Assembly (NCBI GenBank): GCA_023078555.1
Contig: CM041200.1
Coordinates: 9,606,356-9,670,355 of the forward strand
Direction: 5' to 3'
Length of the DNA: 64,000 nt
Source of the DNA: Ulva prolifera
Taxonomy: Eukaryota; Chlorophyta; Ulvophyceae; Ulvales; Ulvaceae
The notes under the pieces were generated by a model. That model was not told the origin of the DNA, ran no database searches, and was given only the letters and a program-made list of their open reading frames with translations. A program made the position numbers and the translations under genes. This document shows positions 23,474 through 38,300 of this stretch, piece by piece (positions within the stretch are counted from its first letter, which is position 1; each line of letters begins with the position of its first letter).

Positions 23474-23531
23474 CGTGAGCGGACGCGCAACACACAGGCT
23501 TCGTGTTGCGCGTCCGCTCACGAAGCCTGTG
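23474..23531. repeat. Interlocking inverted repeats (pseudoknot-like A-B-A'-B')
   Basis: Stem A pairs GTGAGCGGACGCGCAACAC (23475-23493) with its perfect complement at 23503-23521, and one further C-G pair closes it at 23474/23522. Its 9-nt loop ACAGGCTTC is perfectly complementary to GAAGCCTGT at 23522-23530. Read alone, this second pairing is a 13-bp stem (23493-23505 with 23519-23531). In RNA or single-stranded DNA the arrangement can form two exclusive hairpins or an H-type pseudoknot. Confidence 0.85.
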
Positions 23532-23623
23532 ACGGGCGCATGCTACATCGTATCAAATGGAAGCATCAGGGCCAGGGCTCCACATCCCGATCGGTTTCCC
23601 GAAAAATATGGAAAAGGGCTAAA

Positions 23624-23656
23624 AACCCGACGGTGAGCGAAGCGAGCCGTCGGGTT
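23624..23656. repeat. Perfect 10-bp hairpin with GAGCGAAGCGAG loop
   Basis: AACCCGACGG (23624-23633) pairs with CCGTCGGGTT (23647-23656) around a 13-nt loop. Several further CCCGA/TCGGG blocks follow to about 24.3 kb, including TTCGGGA/TCCCGAA arms near 23.71-23.76 kb, so this may be one end of a hairpin-rich repeat. Confidence 0.8.
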
Positions 23657-26133
<2,477 letters not shown>

Positions 26134-29100
26134 CTAGAACAGCAGCCGCCCAGTGAACGCCGTGCGTGCCGGGCAGTCCGCAAACAGCGTGTCGGGCGTG
26201 TTGACGTACGCCATCATTGTGCACACGAGGGAGCTCGTGTAGTCGATCGCGGGCTCGGCCTCGAACCACAGGTTGCGGTTGTTCGCGTACACGTCCGTGC
26301 CGGCCGCGACAGGGCCCCACTCAGGGTCGGTGGCGGTGCGGCCGTAGGGACCGGCGACGAGCGCGCCGCACAGGGTGGAGCCGTCGGGGTGGGTGTTGTT
26401 GGGGAAGTGGGGGTAGGCCGCGTCGCGGCTGTGGACGTGCGTCGGGTAGTAGCTGCCAAATCTGCATGGGGCGGGGGGTGAGCCAAACTCGATGTGCATT
26501 AAAGCCTCAAAGTGCTCACCGCGCGGTACTGTGAAACCAGAAAGGCCTCACGTGAGTAGACGCCATTCGACATACGGTGAATGTGGATCTTGCAAGAGGC
26601 GCTGTCGGCACGGGCAGGTGGTGAGCAGGTGCCTGTTTGTCCGGCGGTTGTAGATTTGAGGTGTGGAACAGTTTGCCGGTGTACGGCTCAGAAAATTGCA
26701 GAAAGTCGGAGATCCCATGTCCATTGCCAAATCTCATGTACTCCGTGCTGGCAGTAACGGCACTGTACGGCAGATAGTTGCTGCAAGTCGGACACACAAT
26801 GTGCATTATGGGCTGGGTGCAGGTGTCAACAGCAACGCAGGAGCTGCGCATGGGTGGCGTGAGGGCGCGTGGCGCACCCGACCATGTACGAGAAGCCCTC
26901 CGAGTCGGGGGTGTTGCAGGAGGAGTTGGAGAACTGGCACTTGTGGTTAAAGATGTAGCCGAGCTGGCGCTGCATGAAGCACGCCGCGCTCTTGCGCAGC
27001 GGGCTCTCGACGGCATCGTAGCCGAGCATCTGGTACGTGCCGACGGCGCACATGCCGTTCATCGTCGTCCCGAGGCTGCCCCACGGCATCGACAGCGGGT
27101 ACGCGCTGCCGTCCGCCGTGCGCCTGCAGCACGCATGAGACCGGTGCAGTGGGACGTCTAGAGCACTGTGCCTATGGGTTGCGAGGGGAAGCCATATGCA
27201 CTGCGCCTGGGCTGGGCCGCACGTTACCGCGCAAGCGCCGTCACCGAGCGACGCCCCAGCACACAGCACGCGGCACGCATGACACAGTGTGACTTTGCGT
27301 GCACCATTGTGCGCGCGTTGCGTTGTTGCACTTTTCCCAGCGCGCAGCACACAGCACGGGATGCCACGCACAGTGTGCATCATGCTCCCCACAAGAGAGC
27401 TGCAGAACGCAGCATGCAGGACAGGACGCACACAGCACATCAGACAGCGCAGCACGCAGCAGGCCCGCGATGACGAGAAGCGCACTGGCAGAAGGTTGTG
27501 TCGAAGAACTGGGTGGCGCCAGAGTTGCTGCAGCGCGCCCAGTGCGAGACGGCGGCACGCAGGAGGCCGCGGTAGAAGTCGCGCGGCCGCGCGGCGCCGG
27601 GGAAGTCGGGCTGCGACGACAGGATGACGACGCCCTGGGAGACGACGTTATTCCAGTTGTAGAGAAAGGAGAGCAGGTCGGGGCTCTCCGTTGGCCAGAA
27701 GTAGTCCGCGTCGTAGCGGTAGTACGAGGAGCCGGTGAGCGCGTAGAGCGCGGTCGACGCGACGAAGAGGTACTGGAGGGGGGGCTTCGAGTTGAGGTAG
27801 AGGACGCATGGCTGCACCGCGGTGAGAGGCGCGTCAGCATGCATGTGACGCTCTTTGAGGACTGAGCCGCGGAACCACGCAGGGTTCACCGTGAAGCCCC
27901 ACCCGCTGCTGCATGGCGGCAGGGCCATGCCTATGTCACGGAATTGCAGATGGGCCTCATGCACCACCAGTGTCATAGCCGGATCAGAAGTTGCCGGAGG
28001 TTGCTTTCTGGGGCGCAGACATCGAGCAAAGAACAAGCCGCGGGCACAAGGCCCGAGCTCTGTGGCGCCACAACTCATGAACCACAAGCAAAGGCACCGA
28101 GGGGGAATCGTCTGGGCTCCTGGGAGTAGAGGGGCAGTGCCCATGCATTACGAGCCGCACGACGAGCTGGGTGCGAGGCCGCGGTGCGCACCGACTTGAC
28201 AGGGTCGCCGACCTCGTCGAGCTTCGTGCACCCGGAACCAATGCAGTTCGTGGACGCGACCGTGCGCGAACAGATCGAGTCCTCCCCGTACACGCGCCAC
28301 ATCAGCTTCGCATACTCAAACGCCCGCGCAGCCTCGATCCCGTACCACGCCGCGTTCGCCTTGTCCTGTTCGTCCCCATGCGTCGCGAGCACCTTGGCCG
28401 CCAGTGCGAGGCCGGTGGCGGCCTGCGCGGCGACGTCGGCGGCCGGATGCGTCATGTCGGCAAAGTAGCATTTTTGTTGGTAGGCCGGGGGGGCGAGCCA
28501 GGAGGGGTATGCGGCCTCCTCGTAGGTGGAGGAGTCGGCGACGCCGATGAGGATGGCAAAGTCGGAGTTGTTTGCGCGGGACTTGACGATGGAGTTGGAC
28601 AACGTCGCGGCTTCGTACCTGCGCGGGTAGCACCCTGAGATGCATGTTTTGTATGCATGTGTGCATGCACGATGAACCGGTGATCGACGCCTCGCATCTA
28701 CGCGCCACCGGTGATTTTTCTGGCATCAAATGTGCCACTCGTGAAAATATCAAACGTTGCTCATGGTATTTATTTGTCTGTTTACGTATAGCTGTCCAGA
28801 GACAGCTATGTGCTCCAAGAAGCAGCCCAGCACAGCCACCTCGTCATCGCCAAAGACCTCAAATCCCAGATGTTTAATGCAAAGCAAACCCAGCAAGGCA
28901 GGGCGATGGTGCGCGTTCGTGCGCGGCCTACAGCCATGACTGCGTGAGTGGATTTGCATGTGAATTCCCAGCAACGGCTCGATGCCCGGCCTCTGTCCTT
29001 TGCAACTACACACATACAGTGAGGTGGCTTCATGCATGCACGTCATGCGTTGGGGAGAAAGAAACACAATGGAACACGAGGGCACACCGGACTTGGCGGA

Positions 29101-30991
29101 GCAGCAGCGTCTTGAGGCTGGTGGTGGTGAAGTTGCCGCGCATGCAGCCCGCGGGGTCCCCGAGGAAGGCCCCCGGAGTCATCGCCTCGAGCTGCGGCAT
29201 GAACTGCAGAGCGCCGATCGCTCGCTGCGTCGCCGTGAATGCCGACGGCCCCGTCACCAGCACCGAGTCTGCACCCCAGCCACATGCTTGCACCCAAAGA
29301 TCACGGTGTGGCCCGGGAGTTGTCAGAGTTCACGGTATGCATGATCACATGGCAGTGTCTACAGGGGCACTAGCACTCCGGCTTGTTGACCCCGAGGATG
29401 AAACCAGATGCGGCTTCAGTCGCGTCAGTTCGGAGGAGGGCAGTGTGCTCTTGTGCACAGAAGCTCTTGTGCGCGGGGCTTCAATCACAGAGAGCTTCAT
29501 AGCCAGCACTGTCTACTTGTGTACATGAGATGCGTGACGAGGAACATGGAGGCGAGGTGGACAGCACCGTGAAAACAGCGAGCATCGCAAGATGGCTTCG
29601 CACACAGCCACTACCAGACCGATGAGGCTACAGCACAGCCACAACCAGTACTGTGTACTCATGTGTCGCATGCATTTGGAGGGGGGAGAAGGAGGACTCA
29701 CTGCCGGCCTCGAAGAAGCCCGCGTTGTTGGGGAAGTCGACGCCGGCGCGGTCCTCCGGGGACAGCGACGCCATGAAGTCGGAGCACGCATTGACATACC
29801 CCGGCCGCTTCCACTCCCACACGTTGGGGAACAGCGCCATGCTGTCATTCGGGATGTTGCCCGCGCGCTGCGCCTGCATGCATGGACCCACACTGCGCAC
29901 GGTGGATGCCCCGCAGCGCGGGCAGGCTGCGCCGTTGAAGGGGCCGCCCCACACGCCGGGGTACACACGCACAGAGTCTGGGTTGCCCGTGCACAGGCCA
30001 CTCAGGAAGACCGCCTCTAACAAAATCAAATGGGAGACAAAAAGGGCACTTAAGGGTCAGGGGAGACGGCAACCCCTAAGTGCAAGCGCAACGGCGCTGA
30101 GGGCGGCAGGTGCGGAGACCCTCACAACATGTACATCGTATGACGGCGACCACGGCGCTGGCCGTCTGCATTAGGTCAGTTGGGAGAGGACGGTGGCCAC
30201 AGGCACGCCCATAGCTCATGTGCCCACAGCAGACCTGGGCCGCCCCCAGATCAGCGCCTACTTCGGGCGCAGTGGCAGCTCCACGGACCATTCCAGCAAC
30301 CCAGCACCTACGCCACGGACGCGAGAAGCACGAGGAGCGACACGGATGACTGCCCTGGCCTAGACAGCTCACGCTGCTGCGGCCGCAGGAGCACAGGCAA
30401 CGGCTGCGAGGCGCAGGGCAGCGCGGGTTGGGATACCTCATAGTAGGCCATGTTGACGCCGATCGTGTGGGCGGCCAGCTTCAGCCGATCCTGCTGCGTC
30501 GGCATGTACCCCAACGGGATGCCCGTCCCGACAGCTGGCGCGGCGGGCGCCGCGGTCACCGGCGCCGCGACCGTGGCAGCGGTTGGAGCCGGCGCCACAA
30601 TGGTGGCTTCCGGCGCCGCGGCTGTGGCGACAGGCGCCGAGGTAGTGGTTACTGGTGCCGCCACGGTGGTGTTTGCAGGTGCTGGAACGGTGATGACGGC
30701 AGGCGCCGCCGCGGCCACGGGGGCAGTGGAGTTGGCGGCCGCAGCCGCAGACCCATCACCGGTGGCGTTCGCCGTTGCCGTCGCGCTGACGGTGCCGTTC
30801 GAGTCGGCCGAGGCCGTGGCCATCGCGGACGCGGTCGATGGGCCGGTGCCGTTGCCGGCAGCTGCGTCTGCCGCCGTGGCTGTGGCGGCCGGGGCCGGGG
30901 TGGCCGTGCCTGGCACCACCTGCCCGGACACCGGGCCAGCCCAGAGTGCCAGGGCAGCCACGAGGGCACTTGATAGCGAGAGAGCAGGCAT
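26134..30991 (-). CDS. Glycoside hydrolase family 9 protein with Ala/Thr-rich linker, copy B (744 aa)
   Basis: Seven exons: 30991-30437, 29873-29702, 29268-29088, 28618-28192, 27811-27486, 27123-26878, 26461-26134. CDS is 2235 nt ending TAG, with GT-AG introns throughout. A signal peptide of about 23 residues is followed by an insertion absent from copies A and C: residues about 24-155 are Ala/Thr/Pro/Val-rich with several N-x-S/T sequons, like a mucin-type glycosylated linker or wall anchor. The catalytic domain begins at LAAHTIGVNMAYYE and continues AQRAGNIP. EAGN is at 240-243, and Asn243 is split by intron 2. Signature 1 is SYMVGFGSYYPTHVHSR with His646 and Arg648. Signature 2 gives Y-x-N696-x4-W-x3-Glu705. 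It ends 39 residues after that Glu, with no C-terminal binding module. I chose the ATG at 30991 because it gives a clean signal peptide; an in-frame upstream start at 31057 would bury it. Confidence 0.92.
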
Positions 30992-33900
30992 GGTGTGACC
31001 TGATGGGGCTGCTCCTGTCAACTGTCCGGTGCGGGCGCAGGGTAGACGGCGGGGCACTGGACTCTTGGGAAAGTGTCAGTTTCCGGAGCTACGGACCAGC
31101 CGGTTCAGTTGGGGAGCGTAGCGGCCTGCATGGCAGCCAGTTCTCTTGGGGGCAACAGGTTTTCTGGGAAGCGTGGTGCATGCATGTTGTGAATTGAGAA
31201 CACCAAACTACAGCTTGGAGTAGCCCGTGAACTGAACTGAACTGAACTGCGTACTTAGTATACATTTGAGGTGCATGGTGAGAAGGGAGTGTACATCAGC
31301 AACAATTGTGACGCCCATACCCATGCTCATGTGATTGCTGCGGCTGCCCCTTTTAAACTGAATTCTGTGTATTGGCCAGGCTGATTCCTGCAGCCCAGAC
31401 GTGTCTACGTAGCACGGGCATGTGTGAGCAACCTGAATGGAAAGAGAGTCTTGTAAAGTGTCTGCCTGTACCCATCTACTCCTTTGTGATGTCCCCAAGA
31501 CGCCCAAAGACAACATGTTACCTCAGAGTGGCCTCGGCGACGAAAGGGAGCATAACCACGCCTCACCTCCGCAACGCCATGTAAACCTGCCACCTGGGTG
31601 CTGATGCATCATACTGCCATGTTTCATATGGAGCCAGTTCGCGGGGGCTTGGATCATGCTTGGAACATGCAATAGACGCTGTGTGTCATCTGCGTGCAAG
31701 CTGCAACACGGCGCTCCGTGCAGAATGCACGACATGTCGCGACAGCGACAGCAGTTCGACAGCGAGAAGAGCGCAGGTGGGGGGCACCCCAGAACACCTA
31801 GATGCGACGAATTATGGTGCACCCTGCAAGGCCTGGTGCATGCATGGGGCTCTGTAACCACAGGGGATCCAGGGCCCTATTGTTTACAGAGTCGCATGCA
31901 GGGCTTGGGTCCGCGAGCTGTTGGGCTGTCACGACATATGCACATAGCGTCTTGCATTGGACAGTGGGAAGAAGGAGCAGCTCCAAATGTCTTGTATCTT
32001 TTGTGTGTGTGGCTGCCGGTTTCGTGGAGATATGCTGCAGTTCTCCGGATATCCGCGGATGGTGGGTGTGATGCGCGACCGCGACTGCTGAGGTACGACC
32101 GATCGAACACGCTGGTGGCGGAGCAGCTGACGCCACCAAGCACAATTACGTGCAGGCCAAACACAACTCTCGCAGTGGATGATGTGGAAACAGAGCGGTT
32201 CAGCGCGCAGGCAAGCGCTGGCCAGAGCCTTCGACGCGAAGTGGGCGAGCCGCTCGAGCAGCACGGTCCTTACCATAGAACGCCCGGGACACTAATTTCA
32301 AAGCCATATCTATCTAAGAATGTTGTTGTGCCATGCTACCGGATAGCACGGTTGTTGAGAGTGAGCGGGACTGGGGCTATTGCACTGCATCTGGGCAACA
32401 CCTGCACGGACACCAGGAAAACTCTGTCGATCCAGATTGAGGTGACACACCTTGGCTCCATATCTGTGATATTTGGTGACGGTGCGATGTCTCGAAGGCA
32501 GGCACGCTTTCGAATCGCTGTCGCTTCGCACGCCTTGCCGACGAAGTGCGGACACGGTGCCCTGGACTGGCTACACTACTAAAAACAGCTATGCAGCTAA
32601 GCTTATGACGATAATGTTTCTATCTTTCTGCTATGTTCCTGCTCTTGAGCACAGGGTCGAGTGCAAGGTGTACTGTTGAACGGCCTCACGCAGACGGCAA
32701 CTTCCGGGTCTTGACTTGGAAGCTTGACCGTGGTCTAGCTTTCAATGCTACATTCGCTGTCTGCTGCAAACGCGACCCGTGATCCGGCCTGTCACATTGA
32801 GAGCGGCAGTGTCGGCAAGTGGGTGGGCGCACAGTACATGTCACCCTGCATGTTTGCATAGTGCATGCAGCGTTGCCGACGCTCCTGTGGCCCAACGGCA
32901 TCGAGCCTCGTGGCTGTTAGCAAGGCACACTCTACATGAGCAACGCTGTTGAAACTCCTCGGATCCATGCAACCTCCGATGCAGTCCGGCGTGATCCATT
33001 ATTGCGCTATTGGCTGTGTTCTATCTGTCTCATACAGCTCGACCACGCTGCAATGTTGCACGCAGTGTATGATTTGTGCATGTGCAAGATTACAGGAGGT
33101 GCCTCCGCCCCAGACTTGCCTAAGATCCGGTGGAAGCTGGGAGCCAGCTCTCATGTTTTCGTGCGGACGAGGCGGCAGTTTTGATATACAGAGATAGTGT
33201 GTGGAGCATCGCCGTCTCCGCCGGTCGCTGGTCTGTGAGCTGTGGTGTCAAACGATCAAACGCACTGATGCCAAGTACATCAGATGTGCATGGGCGGATC
33301 ACGCCAAAATTATGCCGTGGATTACACCAGAATCATGCCGCGATGGCCCGCCACATGCTTCCTAAAATGTATTAGCAAGGGTGACGCATTCGCTTTCCTC
33401 TGCAAGACATATCGCTAAAACACGCATGCTGGACAGCAGGCACACATGTCTCTGACGGCCTGACTGCATCTGCACATTCATCTGTGCCTGTTCAAGTTAC
33501 ACAGTCCAAGCCACACAGGCTGAACCGACTCATCGAAATGCGTTGTGCGTGCGTTCTCCAGGGCAAGCCACAGCTTTCGCAGCACGCCCAGACAACAGAA
33601 AGAAACATCAGACAGAAATTGTCCTCTCGTTGTGCTGGAGGTGCAGATGCCACTGGCCCGAGCCTGTGCACATCAATGCAAGTCGCTATGGTGCTGGCAG
33701 CGAAGCGCTGTGCCGTACAGGTACAAGACCATTCGTGCACTTGACGTCAGATTGATAAATAAGCTATGACCGAGAAATGTCCGTGAAAAATGCTTTTGGC
33801 TATGCGTGGTGTCGGCGCACTCCCGGATGACCGAGCTGGCAGGAGGGGGACGGTCAACCAATCTGAGACACGCGAGGGACAACCTCCAGGCTGCATATTC

Positions 33901-35356
33901 TCTGGAAAGAACAATCTTGAGAGTTCATACTGCCGCTTCATCATTGGAATACGTACCTGGACTGGCAGTTTGCTTGTTCAGATCGCTCGAAATCAGTCAA
34001 CACAGGATGTCACACTCGGTGCATCAGCCACAGGTTGCAGCACGTTGCCTCAAAGCTGCTCAGCGCTAGGGTCCAGAGTTCAACATAAAGTGTCTCAGAA
34101 GACAGAGCGGCCGAAAGAGGCCGACTCGCCAACATGTACTTGAATCGTGTCTGGCTCACCCAGGCTGCACTATGTCTGAGCATCACAGGCTAGCAGGTAC
34201 GATTACAGACAGAACAGATCAATTTCGCACACCAACTCCTCATGCTCAATCGGGCGCAATGACCTACTGACTTTGAGTTTCACACTTATTGCTGGTGCTC
34301 AGGGCACAGTGCCCAGCAGGAGCACATTAAACCATCCCTTTCCCTACAGAGTTTAAACATTACTCCGGTTATTAGTGAGGTGGCCATGCCCGCAACATAG
34401 CTGAAAACCCACATCAGAGATGCACTGCTGCATCGGCGTTCTGCTCGTGCAGGGCATTCCCTGCAGCTCGCACACAGCACTGTATCACACAATTCTGCTT
34501 CCACCACCGTTGACTGCAAAATATCTCTGTCACAATCGGACAGCAGGCATCTCACACATGTTGAATCAGCCAGCCACATCTCGACCACCACCGGCGCCTG
34601 ACCCCCGCACAGGAACCCAGCCAAGGGCAGCCTGCATCCCCCAGCCACGACAAAGCTATCTGGACACATACAGAACAAAATAGACACCACAACAGCTCAT
34701 CAGCACAATCAGAGCTGACATTCGTGGGCAGCGCAGACCGCCACACCGGCTCCTGCGCTGCTCTACATCAGCGCAACTCATAACCTGCACATGTGCCGCC
34801 CCTCGGGGCTTGATAAACATACTGGATCCGCAAAATGATGTGATCGCCCACGCTGAGGCAGGCCAGCACGGCTGACTGATGCCGCTGCGGGTCACCATGC
34901 ATTGCTGCATGCACCCACGAAGCTAGCAAAGCTTCGTGCTAACGCCTCTCAAGTGAAAAATCACGTGAAGGCTGCACCACCACCGAGGCCTGCAAACAGC
35001 TCCCTGGAGGCCAAACACTCTGTGGGCTGCGGCGCAAATGCTCCGACGGATGTAGCAAGAATGATGCAAACCTGCTCGTGCTTAGGTACTGCAAACGAAA
35101 ACCCGCCGGGATGGAGCATGCCCGACAGCCAAACAGCGAGTCGGCCGGCAGCCACCTGCCTGTGTCGGTGGCAGGGCTCCCCCGCCATATCCAAAAAGAA
35201 ACCCAGGCACTCCAGCGCCACCCCACCCCCCCGTATTCACAGGCCGCAAGTCCCTCATTCCGCTTCCCCACCACCACGTACACCCCGGCAGAATACCCCC
35301 GCTTCGGTTCATCGAACGTGTGGCTACAGGTGCAATCACGGACCACCGGTAGCCAC
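30992..35356. other. No confident gene between GH9 copies B and C
   Basis: One ATG-started open frame of 308 codons (31656-32582) is listed separately as doubtful. Otherwise I see no domain, RNA gene or clear repeat family. Confidence 0.45.
31656..32582 (+). CDS. Hypothetical open frame (308 codons), doubtful
   Basis: It starts at ATG and stays open for 308 codons without an intron. I recognise no domain, signal peptide or membrane segment, and the opposite strand is open over much of the same stretch. It could be a chance frame in GC-rich DNA; neighbouring real genes here are intron-rich, which counts against it. Confidence 0.2.
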   Translation: MLGTCNRRCVSSACKLQHGAPCRMHDMSRQRQQFDSEKSAGGGHPRTPRCDELWCTLQGLVHAWGSVTTGDPGPYCLQSRMQGLGPRAVGLSRHMHIASCIGQWEEGAAPNVLYLLCVWLPVSWRYAAVLRISADGGCDARPRLLRYDRSNTLVAEQLTPPSTITCRPNTTLAVDDVETERFSAQASAGQSLRREVGEPLEQHGPYHRTPGTLISKPYLSKNVVVPCYRIARLLRVSGTGAIALHLGNTCTDTRKTLSIQIEVTHLGSISVIFGDGAMSRRQARFRIAVASHALPTKCGHGALDWLHY

Positions 35357-38300
35357 TCACACCACCGTCGCCCGCCCGGTGAACGGCGAGCGTGCCGCGC
35401 AGCCCTCGAACAGCGAGTCCGGCATCGTGGCGTAGGCCATAAGGGTGCAGACGAGGGAGCTCGTGTAGTCGATCGCGGGCTCGCTCTCCTTCCACTGTCG
35501 CCGGTTGTTCGTGTAGGTGTCAGTGCCGTTGACGACGGGGCCGTCCTCGTCGGAGGTCTGCGCGTAGGGGCCCGACACGAGCGCGCCGCACAGCGGGAAG
35601 GGGTCGGGGTCCGACTCGCTGTAGAAGTAGGGGAACGCGGCGTCGCGGCTGTGCAGCATCGTCGGCCAGTGCTTGCCGATCCTGCATGCGTGGCCGCTCG
35701 TTAGCCGCGGCCAGAAAGGGGGTTGACACTTCTCACGGGGCCCCCGTGAACCCGGGGCCGCCATCTCGGGCGGCGGCCGCTGGCAACGCACGGGAACGCA
35801 GCACCTAGAGGATGCACATGACCATGAGAGTGCAACGCTAGCGTGATGGATCGTATGTACCAAACATACACACACGGACCCCCAGACCACGGCGATGGCC
35901 CCACACAAGCCGATGCAGACAAGCTTGCACACTGCCCTCCTTCGGGAGGGTCGAGGCAGCGCATTTCGGCACTGTAAATGTTCTCCAACTATGACGGGAG
36001 GATCGGCAGGCGCACCCGACCATGTAGGAGAAGCCCTCGGCGTCGGGGGTGTTGCAGGAGGAGTCGCGGCCTTCGTCGCATTTGTGGTTAAACACGTACC
36101 CGAGCTGCCGCTGCATCGTGCACGCGGCGGCCTTGCGGATCGGGCTCGCGGGCGCGTCATACCCGAGGCTGTGGTACGTGCCGACGGCGCACATGCCGTT
36201 CATGATCGTGCCCATGTTGCCCCACGGCATGTCCAGCGGGTACGCGCTGCCGTCCGGCGTCCTCCTGCAGCACACGATTTCATTTTCAAGTTGTTGGGAC
36301 AGTGGACACAGAAAAGCAAACGGGTCCAGACAGACACAGAAACAGGATCTCTTCCGAATCAACCACGCGGTGACACCTACGCCACAGCAGCAAACGCACA
36401 CATGCCTCGGTCCGGCGGGGGAAGGGTCTCCAGGACCCTGCTGACGCGAGATGACAATGCACGGCATCCGGGCTGGTTGGGGTCACTGGTCTTGCTGGGA
36501 TTACAGTCGTCTGATCCTGATCGACTGTGGAACAGGCTCGTGCCCGGTTCGACATTGTTTGAGGGCTTCTCACGTGCTCTTGCCGCCCGATGCTGGCCTC
36601 CATGCACCCCCAGACGTGTCGGAGAGATTCAACATGCACGGTGTAGCGCTGCATGTGCGCAGAACAGGACTGTGCAGCATGAGATGGTGTGCGGCGGATA
36701 TGTGGCTGGGGTGGCGCCGCTTGGGTGCCAGGGGGAGTGCCGCACTCGCAGTACTTGTAGTCGCCGAAGAGCGCAACGCCCTCGTTGCTGCACTGCGCCC
36801 AGTGCCCGACGCTGCTGCGGAGGTAGTCGCGGTAGAAGTCGCGCGGCCGCGCCGCGCCGGCCTGGTCTGCGGACATTGCAAGAATGACCACGCCCTGCAC
36901 GCACCGGAGTGTCGGGCGAGGCAGTCCACACACGGGAGTAACTGCCCGGCTCGGGACGGCCCAGAGCCGCCCCGGAAGCGATTCCACTGTCAGGTTCCTA
37001 GTCCACATGCGCAGAGACCCAGCAGCAAGTTCCGGCGCTGTTTAGGCAGAAAGGCAGATGGCCGCAGGGGTGCATGGTGTACCACTGTGCTGGCATGCCA
37101 CAGTGCAGGCGATCACTGCGGGTGACAAGCCGCACCAGAGACACCTACAATGTCCGGGTATGTATGTGCTCCCGCGATCCTACCGAAAGCCGTATACAAT
37201 GTAGGCCCGTGCCTTCTGAAGAGATAGGCACAAGAATGGAAGGGCACAGAGGGCGTGTTCGGACCTGGGTGATGACGTTGTTCCAGTTGTAGAGGTACGT
37301 CTGGAGGATGGGGAAGGTTTCCGGCGCCGGCCACATGGAGTCGGCATCGCCACGGTAGTAGGCATCCCCCGTCAGCGCATACAGCGCCGCCGACGCCACA
37401 AAGAGGTACTGGTTGGGCGGCTTCTGGTTGTAGTAGAGCTCGCACGGCTGCACAGAGCACAGCAGGTGCATTAGACGATTGTTGACTCAACACAGCCGAG
37501 CTCCACGGCACAGAACAGACGTAAGACTGCATAATTCAACAGCAGTAGCAATGGTAATGCAACTGCATCAAGAAGCCTGTTCTGAATCACACGAGTATTC
37601 TTGGAGGCGACACACCGAGCGGACGGGGTCACCGTCGTCCTCCACCTCCGTGCACCCCGACCCAATGCAGTTCGAGTTGGCCGCGCTGCGCGAGCAGATC
37701 GAGTCCACCCCATGCGTGCGCCACATCAGCTTGGCGTACTCATACGCGCGCGCCGCCTTCACGCCGTACTCCGCCGCAGCCTGCTGGTCGGCAGCATTGC
37801 CGTGCGTCGCCAGCGCCTTGGCCGCCATTGCGAGGCCGGCAGCGGCCTGCCCGGCGACATCAGCAGCTGGGTTGTCGAGGTCGGCGATGTAGCACTTCTG
37901 CTGGTAGGCGGCGGGAGTCTCCCAGGAGGGGAAGCCGTCGGAGCCGTAGGTGGAGGAGTCGGCGACGCCGATGAGCATCTTGAAGTCGGAGTTGTCGGCG
38001 CGGGTGACCATGATGGAGTTGGCCAGGACGCTCGCCTCATACCTGCATACCACCAGTTACTGTGGTCGACGCCCTACCTTGAACGGAACGATGACCGTAT
38101 GGCCACACACACCTTGGGGCAGGTCAGCAGGAGAAGCAATGGCGGGGGCATGCATGCTCGCGAGGCCGCTTGGGACAACCGCCCGGATGGGTAGGAACCT
38201 CATGGCCTGTGAGGAGCGATGAGCCTTTCACCCTGATTCCCGTACAGCAGAACAGTGGCGAGCGGCACCAACCACAAACCGGCGTTTTCGTGCATGCACA

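Noticed and set aside
29088-29873. GC-AG or shifted intron 2 in the GH9 genes
   Set aside because: A GC donor would delete the Gly of the motif, and AG...CA borders are non-canonical, while every other intron in these genes is GT-AG. I keep the canonical model and report the alternative in the finding.
35895-36887. 330-codon plus-strand frame
   Set aside because: It is antisense to exons 6 and 7 of GH9 copy C and only mirrors their GC-rich codons. The same holds for long frames at 15484-16140, 25744-26481 and 27299-27865.
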